A DNA stretch of 64,000 bases from VAZQ01 sp963712565 (GTDB taxonomy: Bacteria > Pseudomonadota > Alphaproteobacteria > Rhizobiales > Xanthobacteraceae): NCBI GenBank assembly GCA_963712565.1, contig CAVQIP010000033.1, positions 62,001-126,000 of the forward strand, in the 5' to 3' direction. Below are positions 35,104-43,864 of this stretch, piece by piece; positions within the stretch are counted from its first letter, which is position 1, and every line of letters starts with the position of its first letter. Both the position numbers and the translations under genes were made by a program. The notes under the pieces are model-generated. The model did no database searches. It saw nothing but the letters and a program-made list of their open reading frames with translations, and was not told the origin of the DNA.

Positions 35104-36327
35104 TCACTCGCGGCGGAAGACGCTGCATTGCGCCGCGTCGAGCGCGATTGCAACCTCGTCCCCGACCTGGAAACGCTGCAGCGGGTGAGTCTGCACGCGC
35201 AGCACCTGGCCCGACGGCAGCGTCGCGTAATATTCGTTGATGTTGCCGAGGAAGACGTGATTGGTGATCGTCGCCAATCTGGCGGCGGTGCCGGCCGGCG
35301 CGCGCAGTTGGGCGTCGTCGCGCTGGCCGCTCGCTTCGCTCGCCAGCGCGGCGCGCGCCGACGAGCCCGGTTCAGGGCGAGTATCCGGCGCGCGCACTTT
35401 GAAGTCACCGCGCTGGCCGCTCGCTTCGCTCGCCAGCGCGGTCAGGCGGATGTTTTCCGGGCGAATGGCGACATCGACGCGCTCGCCCGGCTTAAGCCCG
35501 TCGAGCGCGGCGATGTCGAGCGCGAGATCGGCGGAGAGCTCGACCGTGCCGCCGCCGTTCGCGACGGTGCGCACCCGGCCCGGCACCAGGTTCACCAGCC
35601 CCATGAAATCCGCGACCATGCGGTTGGCGGGATGGGCATAGACCTCGAACGGCGTTCCGTATTGCTGCAGCCGTCCGCCGCTCATCACCGCGACCTGATC
35701 GGACAGCGCCAGCGCCTCGGCCTGGTCGTGGGTGACGTAGACGAAGGTGATGCCGGTGCGGCGCTGCAACTCCTTGAGCTCGGTGCGCATGCGCTCGCGC
35801 AGCTTGGCGTCGAGATTCGACAGCGGCTCGTCGAGCAGCAGGATCGAAGGCTCGACCACGAGCGAGCGCGCGAGCGCGACGCGCTGTTGCTGGCCGCCCG
35901 AGAGCTCGTTCGGATAGCGGCCTTCCAGCCCCGCGAGATTGACCAGGGCCAGCGTCTCTTCGACTCTTTTTTTCGCCGCGGCCGCTGGAATCCTGCGCAC
36001 CTTGAGCCCGAAAACGACGTTCTCGAACACGGTCTTGTGCGGCCACACCGCGTAATTCTGGAACACCATGCCCATGCCGCGCGCCTCGGGCGACACCACC
36101 GCGGCCGGCGACGACAGCACCCGGCCGGCGACCTCGATCGTGCCCTGATCCGGTACGATGTAGCCCGCGATCAGGCGCAGCGTGGTGGTCTTGCCGCAGC
36201 CCGACGGGCCGAGCAGGGTCACGAACGAATTGTCCTTGACGTCGAGATCGAGATCGGCGACGGCCGCGAAGCTGGCGTCGCGCGCACCGAAGCTCTTCGA
36301 CAATCCGCGAATGGCGATACCGGCCAT
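35104..36327 (-). CDS. ABC transporter ATP-binding protein, FbpC/PotA type, with repeat insertion in the TOBE region
   Basis: A 407-residue ATPase. Walker A is GPSGCGKTT, signature LSGGQQQRVALAR, Walker B ILLLDEPLSNLDAK and H-loop YVTHDQAEALAL. The C-terminal TOBE region begins near VNLVPGRVR and is broken by a roughly 45-residue insertion in which TALASEASGQRGD and AALASEASGQRDD recur 30 residues apart. The DNA behind them is a perfect 33-bp direct repeat with internal palindromes, so short mobile repeats seem to have been captured in frame. It pairs with the two-domain permease upstream (4-base gap). Confidence 0.88.
   Translation of the reverse strand: MAGIAIRGLSKSFGARDASFAAVADLDLDVKDNSFVTLLGPSGCGKTTTLRLIAGYIVPDQGTIEVAGRVLSSPAAVVSPEARGMGMVFQNYAVWPHKTVFENVVFGLKVRRIPAAAAKKRVEETLALVNLAGLEGRYPNELSGGQQQRVALARSLVVEPSILLLDEPLSNLDAKLRERMRTELKELQRRTGITFVYVTHDQAEALALSDQVAVMSGGRLQQYGTPFEVYAHPANRMVADFMGLVNLVPGRVRTVANGGGTVELSADLALDIAALDGLKPGERVDVAIRPENIRLTALASEASGQRGDFKVRAPDTRPEPGSSARAALASEASGQRDDAQLRAPAGTAARLATITNHVFLGNINEYYATLPSGQVLRVQTHPLQRFQVGDEVAIALDAAQCSVFRRE
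35319..35441. repeat. In-frame 33-bp palindromic repeat pair inside the ABC ATPase gene
   Basis: Positions 35319-35351 and 35409-35441 are identical over 33 bases, 90 bases apart. Each copy starts CGCGCTGGC and ends GCCAGCGCG plus G, giving perfect 9-bp arms round a CGCTCGCTTCGCTC-type loop. The 90-base period keeps the frame. It resembles short palindromic elements tolerated in coding sequence. Confidence 0.75.
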
Positions 36328-36331
36328 GACC

Positions 36332-38074
36332 TCAAGTACCCACTGGCGCGGGCTCGCTGCGCGACGCGATGCGGCCGCCGCCGACCAAGTTGGCGAGCCA
36401 GATGGCGACGCCGATGATCACCATGTTGATCATGGCGAGCGCGGCGACCGGCTCGATATAGCCGGTTTCATATAGATTGTAGACCGCGACCGCCAAGGTG
36501 ATGGAGCTCGACGAGAACAACAGGATTGAGGCGGACAATTCCTGGATCACCGGCACGAACACCAACAGCCAGCCGGCGAACAGGCCGGGCCGGATCAGCG
36601 GCAGCGTGATCTCGCGCATGGTCGTGGCCCACGAGGCGCCGAGGATCTGGGCGCTCTCCTCGAGCGAAGGGTCGATCTGCCGCAGCGACGAGTTGGCGGC
36701 GCGCACGCCGAGCGGAATGTAGCGGCCGACATAGGCGAGCAGGAGGATCGCGAGCGTCCCGTACAGTGCGATCGGCATGGCGAGCCAGAACTGGATGAGC
36801 GCGACCGCGACCACGATCCCGGGGAGCCCCAGCGGTATGAGCGCGGCATAATCCAGAACGCGGCGGCCCGGGATGCGGGTGCGCAGATCGATCCAGCCGA
36901 TGACGGCGCCGAGCATCACGGCGATGCTGGCGGCGGCGGTCGCCAGCATCAGACTGTTGAGGATGGCGCGCTGCGTCACGTTGTAATCGAACAGGATGAA
37001 CTTGTAGTTGGCGAGCGTGAGACCCTTCCAGAACTCGAGCCCCCAGGACTTCGAGAACGACACCGCGATCAAGGTCGCGTAGGGCGCCACGATCGATACG
37101 AGGAAGATCAGCAGAGCGAAGCCGAGCATCGCCCAGCGGAAGACGCCGAGCTGCATCAGTTGCGGCCGCGAGCCCTTGCCGGCGAGCGTCACGTAGGAGC
37201 GCCGCGCCAGAAACGCACGCTGGAGGTAAAGCGCCACAATCGTGATGAGCACGAGAACCAGCGACAGCGCCGAGGCCAGCCCGTATTCCGGCGGATAGTC
37301 GAACAGCGCGTAGATACGGGTCGGCAGGGTGAAGATGCGTCCGGGCAGCCCGATGATGGCCTGCGAGCCGAACAGCGCAAGCGCATTGACGAAAGCGAGC
37401 AAGGTCCCGGACAGGATGGCCGGCGCAACCAGCGGCGCGGTGATGGAGATCGCGGTTCGCAACTTGCTGGCGCCGAGAATCTGGGCTGCTTCCTCGTAGG
37501 AGGCGTCGACCGAGAGCAGCGCGCTCGAGGCCAGGAGATAGACGAACGGAAACGTGTGCATCACCGTCACCAGCACCAGCCCGGGCATCGAGAACACGTT
37601 GAAGGTGAGCCAGGGCAGACCGGCGACGTCGCGCATCAGCACGTTGATCAGCCCGGCATTTGGGCTGAACAGGTAGGTCAAGGCGATGGCGGTGAGAAAC
37701 GGCGGCGACAAATAGGACAGCGTGGCGGTGAGCTGGATCAGCGGCTTCCCCGGCACGTCGGTGCGGCTCACCGCCCAGGCGAGAACGAGCCCCACGCCCA
37801 AGCTGAACAGGCCGGTCCAGGCGCCGAGAACGAGCGAGTTCTTGAGCGCGGTGAGGTAGAGGCGTCCGGAGAGAACCTCGCTGAAATGGTCGAGGCTCAG
37901 CCCCTGCTCGCCCTTCACGCTGCCGAGCAAGAGCGACATGAGCGGCAGCACGACCAGCACGATGAGCGCGACGATGGCGCCGCCCATCACCACGTGCTCG
38001 AGCCTGAGCCGTGCGCGCCAGGCCGGCCGCGCAAGGCCGGAACGCAGCGTGGCGCTGGCGACGTCCGTGGTCAT
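36332..38074 (-). CDS. ABC transporter permease, FbpB/ThiP-like, two fused membrane domains
   Basis: A 580-residue permease with about twelve membrane segments forming two BPD_transp_1 domains. The coupling motifs are EEAAQILGASKLRTAISITA (about residue 208) and EESAQILGASWATTMREITL (about residue 490), each the EAA loop that docks on the ATPase. Fused permeases like this serve ferric, thiamine and phosphonate receptors. ATG at 38074 is chosen because the first 29 residues of the longer frame are of unlikely composition. First gene of the operon; the next ATG is four bases beyond its stop. Confidence 0.9.
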   Translation of the reverse strand: MTTDVASATLRSGLARPAWRARLRLEHVVMGGAIVALIVLVVLPLMSLLLGSVKGEQGLSLDHFSEVLSGRLYLTALKNSLVLGAWTGLFSLGVGLVLAWAVSRTDVPGKPLIQLTATLSYLSPPFLTAIALTYLFSPNAGLINVLMRDVAGLPWLTFNVFSMPGLVLVTVMHTFPFVYLLASSALLSVDASYEEAAQILGASKLRTAISITAPLVAPAILSGTLLAFVNALALFGSQAIIGLPGRIFTLPTRIYALFDYPPEYGLASALSLVLVLITIVALYLQRAFLARRSYVTLAGKGSRPQLMQLGVFRWAMLGFALLIFLVSIVAPYATLIAVSFSKSWGLEFWKGLTLANYKFILFDYNVTQRAILNSLMLATAAASIAVMLGAVIGWIDLRTRIPGRRVLDYAALIPLGLPGIVVAVALIQFWLAMPIALYGTLAILLLAYVGRYIPLGVRAANSSLRQIDPSLEESAQILGASWATTMREITLPLIRPGLFAGWLLVFVPVIQELSASILLFSSSSITLAVAVYNLYETGYIEPVAALAMINMVIIGVAIWLANLVGGGRIASRSEPAPVGT

Positions 38075-38760
38075 GCCGATCCGTTTCCCGCCCCACCGAC
38101 CGCGGCTCCAAGCCCCGCGGCTATTGGTTTCGTAACCCCACGGCACGCGCGAGCATCCCACGCGCGCCCCGTGCTCCCTGCGACTTTACGTCGGATCACG
38201 CTCTACGTATCCACTCGGTTTCTTCGCTCTCCGCATCCTACCTGCCATCGTGCACGACCTCTATCGCTCCCGCGACGCGTTTCTGCGCCCGGGTTCTCTT
38301 GCTTCCTCTTCGCAGCGGCCTGCCCCCGAAGCGAGGGGTGGGCGGAGCGCCGGGAGGCGAATTGCCTTAACGTGTCGCGCTCGTAAGGCGCGACGCCACG
38401 CTTGCGAGGCGTGGGCCGTCCCGCGCAACCGGGACGCCGCCTCTCGGCGCTCCACCGTGGCGATGTCGGCCCAGGGTCCGCTTCCGTCCCCGGCATCGCC
38501 GGATCCGGCGCAAAGGCTCATCGCCGCCAGGCGCTCGTGCCGGGCTGCGGCCCCGGGCGTCTCGTACCGCACAAGCCTGAGCCACCGCCGTGTCAGGCGA
38601 TGCCGCTCCCGGCATTGTGGCCCACCCGCCTCTCTCGACGAATGTGCTGCGGTCCCAATCGTAGTTGATCTTGTTCAACTCGGTGAGATTTGCTTGTGCG
38701 TTCGCGGCCTTCCTCCTCCGCGAGCGCTTGCGAGCTTGGCGAGAGTTCGGGGGTGGCTCG
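38075..38760. other. Gene-poor, palindrome-rich gap
   Basis: No convincing gene. Several overlapping open frames exist on both strands, all Arg/Ala-rich. The region holds the nested hairpin element at 38344-38453, a 7-bp pair GGCGATG (38459-38465) and CATCGCC (38494-38500), and a 14-bp perfect palindrome CGCCGGATCCGGCG (38497-38510). The ABC operon promoter must also lie here. Confidence 0.6.
38344..38453. ncRNA. Candidate structured RNA or mobile palindromic element, long stem enclosing three hairpins
   Basis: A 16-base stem (38344-38359 with 38438-38453, one wobble) encloses three hairpins: GTCGCGC/GCGCGAC (38374-38380, 38388-38394), CCACGC/GCGTGG (38396-38401, 38409-38414) and CGTCCCG/CGGGACG (38417-38423, 38430-38436). 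The second loop has TTGCG and the third CGCAA, able to kiss; the first loop has TAAGG, complementary to CCTTA at 38365-38369. The minus-strand reading ASRRSAHPSLRG is one I recall from short hypothetical proteins in related genomes, so it may be dispersed. Strand and function unknown. Confidence 0.45.
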
Positions 38761-39060
38761 TCAGGCGGCGGCCACCGACATTTTCGATCCCGTCACCGCT
38801 CGCGCGAAGGATCGGGTGCGTTCTCGCAATGCCTCCGCTCGCAGTGGAGCTCCTGCGCCCGGCCTCTTCCGCGTCGATCGCTTGAAATCCGCCGCCGCGA
38901 TCCATGCATCGGTCTTGGACCACAGATGGTTGACGGCGCATGACGCACAGTAGAAGGCCGCGACAAAGTCGGGAGTTCGATCAAAGCTGACCGGATCAAT
39001 TTCGACACCGAGCGAAATCTTGTTTCCGGTTGCCGGGCAGCAGATCATCAGCGCGCCCAT
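38761..39060 (-). CDS. Small hypothetical protein with CxxC zinc-ribbon-like motif
   Basis: 99 residues. The start is well supported: AGGAGG seven bases before ATG 39060. The N-terminal half reads MGALMICCPATGNKISLGVE and then FYCASCAVNHLWSK, giving two cysteine pairs like a tiny zinc ribbon; I recall similar short proteins in Bradyrhizobium. The C-terminal 45 residues are Arg/Ala-rich and may be read-through into less constrained sequence. No function can be given. Confidence 0.65.
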   Translation of the reverse strand: MGALMICCPATGNKISLGVEIDPVSFDRTPDFVAAFYCASCAVNHLWSKTDAWIAAADFKRSTRKRPGAGAPLRAEALRERTRSFARAVTGSKMSVAAA

Positions 39061-39139
39061 TCGGAGCCTCCTTCCAGACATGAGTATCGAATTGCGCCGA
39101 TCCGACATCCGCGCCATCGAGGGCGGCTGGTACGAGGAG

Positions 39140-39159
39140 GGCCCGGGCGTGCCCGGGCC
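39140..39159 (-). terminator. GC-rich hairpin downstream of groEL
   Basis: GGCCCGGGC, loop GT, GCCCGGGCC (39140-39159) is a perfect 9-bp stem about 20 bases beyond the groEL stop. On the minus strand it is not followed by a T-run, so it may work with Rho or only as an mRNA end stabiliser. Confidence 0.5.
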
Positions 39160-39177
39160 TTCGTTGGTCTCGAGCGG

Positions 39178-40818
<1,641 letters not shown>

Positions 40819-40842
40819 GTTCGTTCACTCCGTTTGCGATCC

Positions 40843-41011
40843 TCATCCTCAGACGCGGACAAAGCCCGCGTCTCGATGAGGCCTAAAATTCAGGGCCTCG
40901 GCCTTCGAGCCGGCGCACGCAAGTCGGGTTTACCCGACTTGCGCCTCTTGAAGCGGCCGATTTCGGGTAAACCCGAGATCGGGTGCGCGGCTCCTCAGGA
41001 CGAGGATGTTC
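40843..41011. repeat. Composite palindromic repeat in the groES-groEL gap
   Basis: Three hairpins are present: AGACGCGG/CCGCGTCT (40851-40858, 40866-40873, perfect), GCAAGTCGGGT/ACCCGACTTGC with a 2-base loop (40919-40929, 40932-40942, perfect) and CCGATTTCGGGT/ACCCGAGATCGG (40957-40968, 40971-40982, 11 of 12). CCTCATCCTC at one edge and GGACGAGGATG at the other resemble the ends of dispersed repeats of Bradyrhizobium. In Agrobacterium the groESL message is known to be cut between the genes, so this may uncouple the two products. Confidence 0.65.
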
Positions 41012-41016
41012 GCCAC

Positions 41017-41331
41017 TTAGGCGGCCTTCTTCTTCGCCATGGGCTGATCAAGAACGCCCATGATGTCGCTCTCCTTCATGATCAGGAGCTCGACGTCGTT
41101 GATCGTGACCTCGGTGCCCGACCATTTGCCGAACAGCACGCGGTCGCCGACCTTGAGGTCGATGGGGATGAGTTTTCCCGCCTCGTCGCGGCCGCCCGGG
41201 CCTACTGCGGTGACCTCGCCCTGCGACGGCTTTTCCTGGGCGGTATCGGGGATGATGATGCCGCCGGCGGACTTCGCCTCGGCATCGACGCGCTTGACGA
41301 CAACACGATCGTGCAGTGGACGGAATTTCAT
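41017..41331 (-). CDS. groS: Co-chaperonin GroES
   Basis: A 104-residue 10-kDa cap of the GroEL cage. It starts MKFRPLHDRVVVKRVDAE, has the mobile loop AKSAGGIIIPDTAQEKPSQG that binds GroEL, and VGDRVLFGKWSGTEV in the core. The C-terminus AKKKAA is slightly longer than in enterobacteria. It is upstream of groEL on the same strand. No TTAGCACTC-N9-GAGTGCTAA CIRCE box was found upstream. Confidence 0.97.
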   Translation of the reverse strand: MKFRPLHDRVVVKRVDAEAKSAGGIIIPDTAQEKPSQGEVTAVGPGGRDEAGKLIPIDLKVGDRVLFGKWSGTEVTINDVELLIMKESDIMGVLDQPMAKKKAA

Positions 41332-41385
41332 CGCTAACTCCTCGCGTGACTATTGGTTTGATTTCGCGGTCCGGCACAGCCGATC

Positions 41386-41399
41386 GTCGCGATCGCGAC
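41386..41399. promoter_or_regulatory. 14-bp perfect palindrome upstream of groES
   Basis: GTCGCGATCGCGAC is self-complementary over 14 bases, 55 bases before the groES start. It could be an operator in place of CIRCE, but GC-rich palindromes also arise by chance. Confidence 0.3.
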
Positions 41400-41421
41400 A
41401 GCCTTCGGGAAGCTGAAACCC

Positions 41422-41535
41422 TTAGGGATGAAGACTGGTCAATAACAACATCGAGACAAAGATGACTGCCACCGCCGTTAGAGAAAAATAGACAACTTTG
41501 GTCGCAACACCGGGAAGGATATAACCAGTCGTCAT
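41422..41535 (-). CDS. Small membrane peptide, copy 1 of a 37-residue family
   Basis: 37 residues. ATG at 41535 is eight bases after TAGGAGA, a strong ribosome site. After a short polar start (MTTGYILPGVATKVVYFS) comes a single membrane segment ending FVSMLLLTSLHP. The same length, the same KxxYFS entry and the same VSMLLLTxLH end occur at 47713-47826 and, shifted, at 51972-52112. Three related copies in 11 kb argue that it is a real gene. The function is unknown; single-span peptides of this size often modulate membrane complexes. Confidence 0.75.
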   Translation of the reverse strand: MTTGYILPGVATKVVYFSLTAVAVIFVSMLLLTSLHP

Positions 41536-41556
41536 GACCAGTCTCCTATAATCAAA

Positions 41557-41664
41557 CTAGTGATTAAGCTTGTCGTTTATACATGGGATTGCACGGGGGA
41601 ATTTACGATAGCTGGCAAGAGAATTCTTTTGTGCGATTCGCCTTGTAGGATTGAAGGCATGCAT
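41557..41664 (-). CDS. Short basic peptide (35 residues), hypothetical
   Basis: MHAFNPTRRIAQKNSLASYR begins a 35-residue, basic, non-membrane peptide. ATG at 41664 follows GAAAGGAAATCATC. The same leader and ribosome site precede the 125-residue protein gene at 44603-44980, which is the main reason to take it seriously. No family is recognised. Confidence 0.45.
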   Translation of the reverse strand: MHAFNPTRRIAQKNSLASYRKFPRAIPCINDKLNH

Positions 41665-41757
41665 GATGATTTCCTTTCGCCCGACGAGTTCGGAGCGAGG
41701 GCAAACACCCGGATGGGTCCGGTCAAATAGTTGAATTGAAGGCCCGGCCGCTTTGAG
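41665..41757 (-). repeat. Conserved leader, copy 1
   Basis: Upstream of the peptide gene at 41664 the DNA reads (plus strand) TTCCTTTCGCCC, TTCGGAGCGAGGG, ACACCCGGATGGGT and TTGAATTGAAGGCC in that order. The same blocks in the same order and spacing occur at 44981-45069. They include the ribosome site and may be an untranslated regulatory leader. Confidence 0.55.
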
Positions 41758-41803
41758 CTGGCGCCCCGGTCGAATCAAGCATGCACTCGCTTGCCAACGG
41801 AAT

Positions 41804-41822
41804 CTGTATAAAATTGATCACT
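41804..41822 (-). promoter_or_regulatory. 19-bp upstream motif, copy 1
   Basis: Plus-strand CTGTATAAAATTGATCACT, differing at one base from the copy at 47580-47598. It lies 140 bases upstream of the minus-strand peptide gene at 41664 and abuts the hairpin at 41821. Confidence 0.5.
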
Positions 41823-41896
41823 AGTGGTCCGATTCCGAAGTTCGTCAGCACTTGCGGCACGTTCAGGTACGAACTTCGAAATCTAAGGACCACTAG
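41821..41896. repeat. Long hairpin element 1 (CTAGTGGTCC ends)
   Basis: Perfect outer arms CTAGTGGTCC (41821-41830) and GGACCACTAG (41887-41896), then perfect inner arms GAAGTTCGT (41837-41845) and ACGAACTTC (41869-41877). The 76-base size and terminal repeats resemble a small non-autonomous mobile element; it could also act as a bidirectional terminator. Confidence 0.65.
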
Positions 41897-41912
41897 CAAC
41901 TCTATGATTCTG

Positions 41913-41984
41913 GTGCCCCTTTTGAACCCGAAGTTCGCGATCGTATTTGCCGCACGAAGTGCGCGAACTTCGGGTTCGGGGCAC
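41913..41984. repeat. Long hairpin element 2 (GTGCCCC ends)
   Basis: Outer arms GTGCCCC (41913-41919) and GGGGCAC (41978-41984) are perfect; inner arms GAACCCGAAGTTCGCG (41924-41939) and CGCGAACTTCGGGTTC (41962-41977) are perfect over 16 bases. It shares the GAAGTTCG core with element 1, sixteen bases away. Confidence 0.65.
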
Positions 41985-41987
41985 TAG

Positions 41988-42164
41988 CCCGCAGCCGGGA
42001 AACAAGGCACGGCTATCAGGGCACGGCGATGCCCGAGTGGCGTGAGTGATCGAGACGGCCATGCCTTGTGCGCTGCTCAACACTTCCACGTGGGGATCAA
42101 GCTGCTTCGCGACCGCCTCCACGGTGCTTGTGCCGAGTCCGGGCCTTGTCCGACCTCGACCGTC
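41988..42164 (-). pseudogene. Histidine kinase C-terminal remnant
   Basis: The minus-strand reading has RPGLGTSTVEAVAKQL then DPHVEVLSSAQGMAVSITHA, which is the G2-box and last strands of an HATPase domain as found at the end of HWE/HisKA_2 sensor kinases. Nothing upstream in this frame resembles the rest of a kinase and the tail is irregular, so it is a fragment left by deletion or transfer. Confidence 0.6.
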
Positions 42165-42299
42165 GTTCGGCGCCGTCTGGATAAAATGGACCATAAAATG
42201 AACGAAAGAGCCCTGCCGGTGATTATGAATCGGAGTTCGGCCAGCGGTCAGTTCGCCTGTCGCATCTAAACGCCGCTGATCCCACGAAATGGAGACATC

Positions 42300-43133
42300 A
42301 TGCGTATCCATGTCGGGTGCGAGGTCAGCTTCGAGTTTTCGCAGACAACGCCGATGATCGTAACGCTGAACGTGCACTTCTCACGCTTCTCCGATCTGGA
42401 GCATCCGGATCATCTGGTGACGAATCCTTCGGTCCCAATAGAAGGCTATCGCGACAGTTTTGGGAACTGGTGCAGCCGTCTCGTTGCACCCGCGGGTCGT
42501 TTCAGCCTCGGCACGGACGCCATTGTTCGGGATCCGGGCCTGTCCGATCCGGTCGACCTGAACGCTCTGCAGCACCAAGTCCAGCACTTGCCCACGGAGA
42601 CCCTGCTGTTCCTGCTTGGTAGTCGCTACTGTGAAACCGATCGTCTTTCCGACGAGGCTTGGCGCCTGTTCGGACAAACGCCGCTCGGCTGGCCGCGGGT
42701 GCAAGCCATCTGCGACTTCGTACACACCCACTTGACCTTCGGCTACGAGCACTCCCGCGCCACCAGGACCGCGTCCGAAGCATACGTTGAGCGCCACGGC
42801 GTTTGCCGCGACTACGCACATCTGGCGGCCACTTTCTGCCGCTGCCTGAACATCCCGGCGCGCTATTGCACCGGTTACCTCACCGACGTCGGCGTTCCTC
42901 CGCCCTACGCGCCCATGGATTTTGCGGCCTGGATCGAAGTCTATCTCGGCGGCCGGTGGCACGCCTTCGACCCGCGCAACAACGCCCCTCGGATCGGGCG
43001 CATCCTCATCGCGCGCGGCCGCGATGCCGCCGATGTACCTCTGACCCACATCTTCGGTCCCGGCACCCTGGCGGGCTTTCGCGTCTGGGCAGAAGAAGCG
43101 CCCCCCAGTTCCACTTTCGCCGCGCGCTTATGA
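42300..43133 (+). CDS. Transglutaminase-like cysteine protease family protein
   Basis: A 277-residue cytoplasmic protein. The N-terminal 110 residues form the beta-rich domain seen in bacterial transglutaminase-like proteins, and the core has the catalytic cysteine in VERHGVCRDYAHLAATFCR, the histidine in LGGRWHAFDPRNN and the nearby Asp. These proteins act as proteases or amidohydrolases more often than as cross-linkers. Its stop overlaps the exoD-like ATG by four bases, so the two are coupled. Confidence 0.85.
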   Translation: MRIHVGCEVSFEFSQTTPMIVTLNVHFSRFSDLEHPDHLVTNPSVPIEGYRDSFGNWCSRLVAPAGRFSLGTDAIVRDPGLSDPVDLNALQHQVQHLPTETLLFLLGSRYCETDRLSDEAWRLFGQTPLGWPRVQAICDFVHTHLTFGYEHSRATRTASEAYVERHGVCRDYAHLAATFCRCLNIPARYCTGYLTDVGVPPPYAPMDFAAWIEVYLGGRWHAFDPRNNAPRIGRILIARGRDAADVPLTHIFGPGTLAGFRVWAEEAPPSSTFAARL

Positions 43134-43756
43134 GCCAACGTCCTCGATCAAACGCCTGCCATGAAGGTGCACACGTCCCGACGTCGGCAGTGCTCGAAGA
43201 GCTGTTTAGAGATGCGCCGCCGGATTACGTAACGATCGCATGGGTCATCGGGAGCCTTCACAAGCGCTCGTTCGGCCTCGTAATGCTTCTCATTGCCCTT
43301 GTCGGCTTGGTCCCTGGCGTGAGCGTATTCATCGGCATTCTGCTCGGATTTCCAGCGCTTCAAATGATTTTAGGGCAAGAAAGCCCGAGCCTCCCGCGTT
43401 TCATTGCCCGGCGTCGCATCCCCACGCCGAAAATCGCTCGCTTGGTGCATCGAACCATCCCATTGCTAATGCGCCTGGAGACCATCATCCATCCGCGCTG
43501 GCACACACCGTTCGAAGCGACCAAACGCGTGGTCGGCTTGGTCATTCTTCTGTTGGCCGGAACCCTCATTTCGCCATTTCCGTTCAGTCACATCATTCCG
43601 GTGCTCGTCATCATGCTGGTTTCATTTGCATATCTCGAAGAAGACGGAGTGCTGCTTTGCATTTCCCTTGCGGCTGCCCTCGCCTCCTTCTCGATCACCG
43701 CTGCGACGGTTTGGGCGACAGTCAGAGCGACGGGTCTGCTGGAGAAATTGTTGTGA
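43130..43756 (+). CDS. ExoD family membrane protein
   Basis: A 208-residue inner-membrane protein with about four membrane segments. AWVIGSLHKRSFGLVMLLIA and LVPGVSVFIGILLGFPALQM are typical of the ExoD family (PF06055), named after the Rhizobium gene needed for normal exopolysaccharide and nodule invasion. ATG at 43130 overlaps the stop of the transglutaminase gene. The pairing is unusual to me and may hint at envelope work. Confidence 0.85.
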   Translation: MSQRPRSNACHEGAHVPTSAVLEELFRDAPPDYVTIAWVIGSLHKRSFGLVMLLIALVGLVPGVSVFIGILLGFPALQMILGQESPSLPRFIARRRIPTPKIARLVHRTIPLLMRLETIIHPRWHTPFEATKRVVGLVILLLAGTLISPFPFSHIIPVLVIMLVSFAYLEEDGVLLCISLAAALASFSITAATVWATVRATGLLEKLL

Positions 43757-43864
43757 GAGATGTATGCTGTCGATTCCAGGAGCGGCCGGTCAATCCTGCC
43801 GCGCCAGCGGACCCCGAAGCACTTTAGTCGGCGAGGTGCGATGCCCCAGGCCAGGACGTGGGTT

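Larger units (their letters stand above)
41665..42299. other. Gap with leader, motif, two long hairpins and a kinase remnant
   Basis: No intact gene lies here. It carries the conserved leader (to 41757), the 19-bp motif (41804-41822), hairpin elements at 41821-41896 and 41913-41984 and a histidine kinase fragment at 41988-42164. This packing of repeats and debris marks the start of the accessory stretch. Confidence 0.6.

Noticed and set aside
41332..41440. CIRCE box for HrcA upstream of groES
   Set aside because: No TTAGCACTC or GAGTGCTAA half-site within 110 bases; only a GC-rich palindrome was found.
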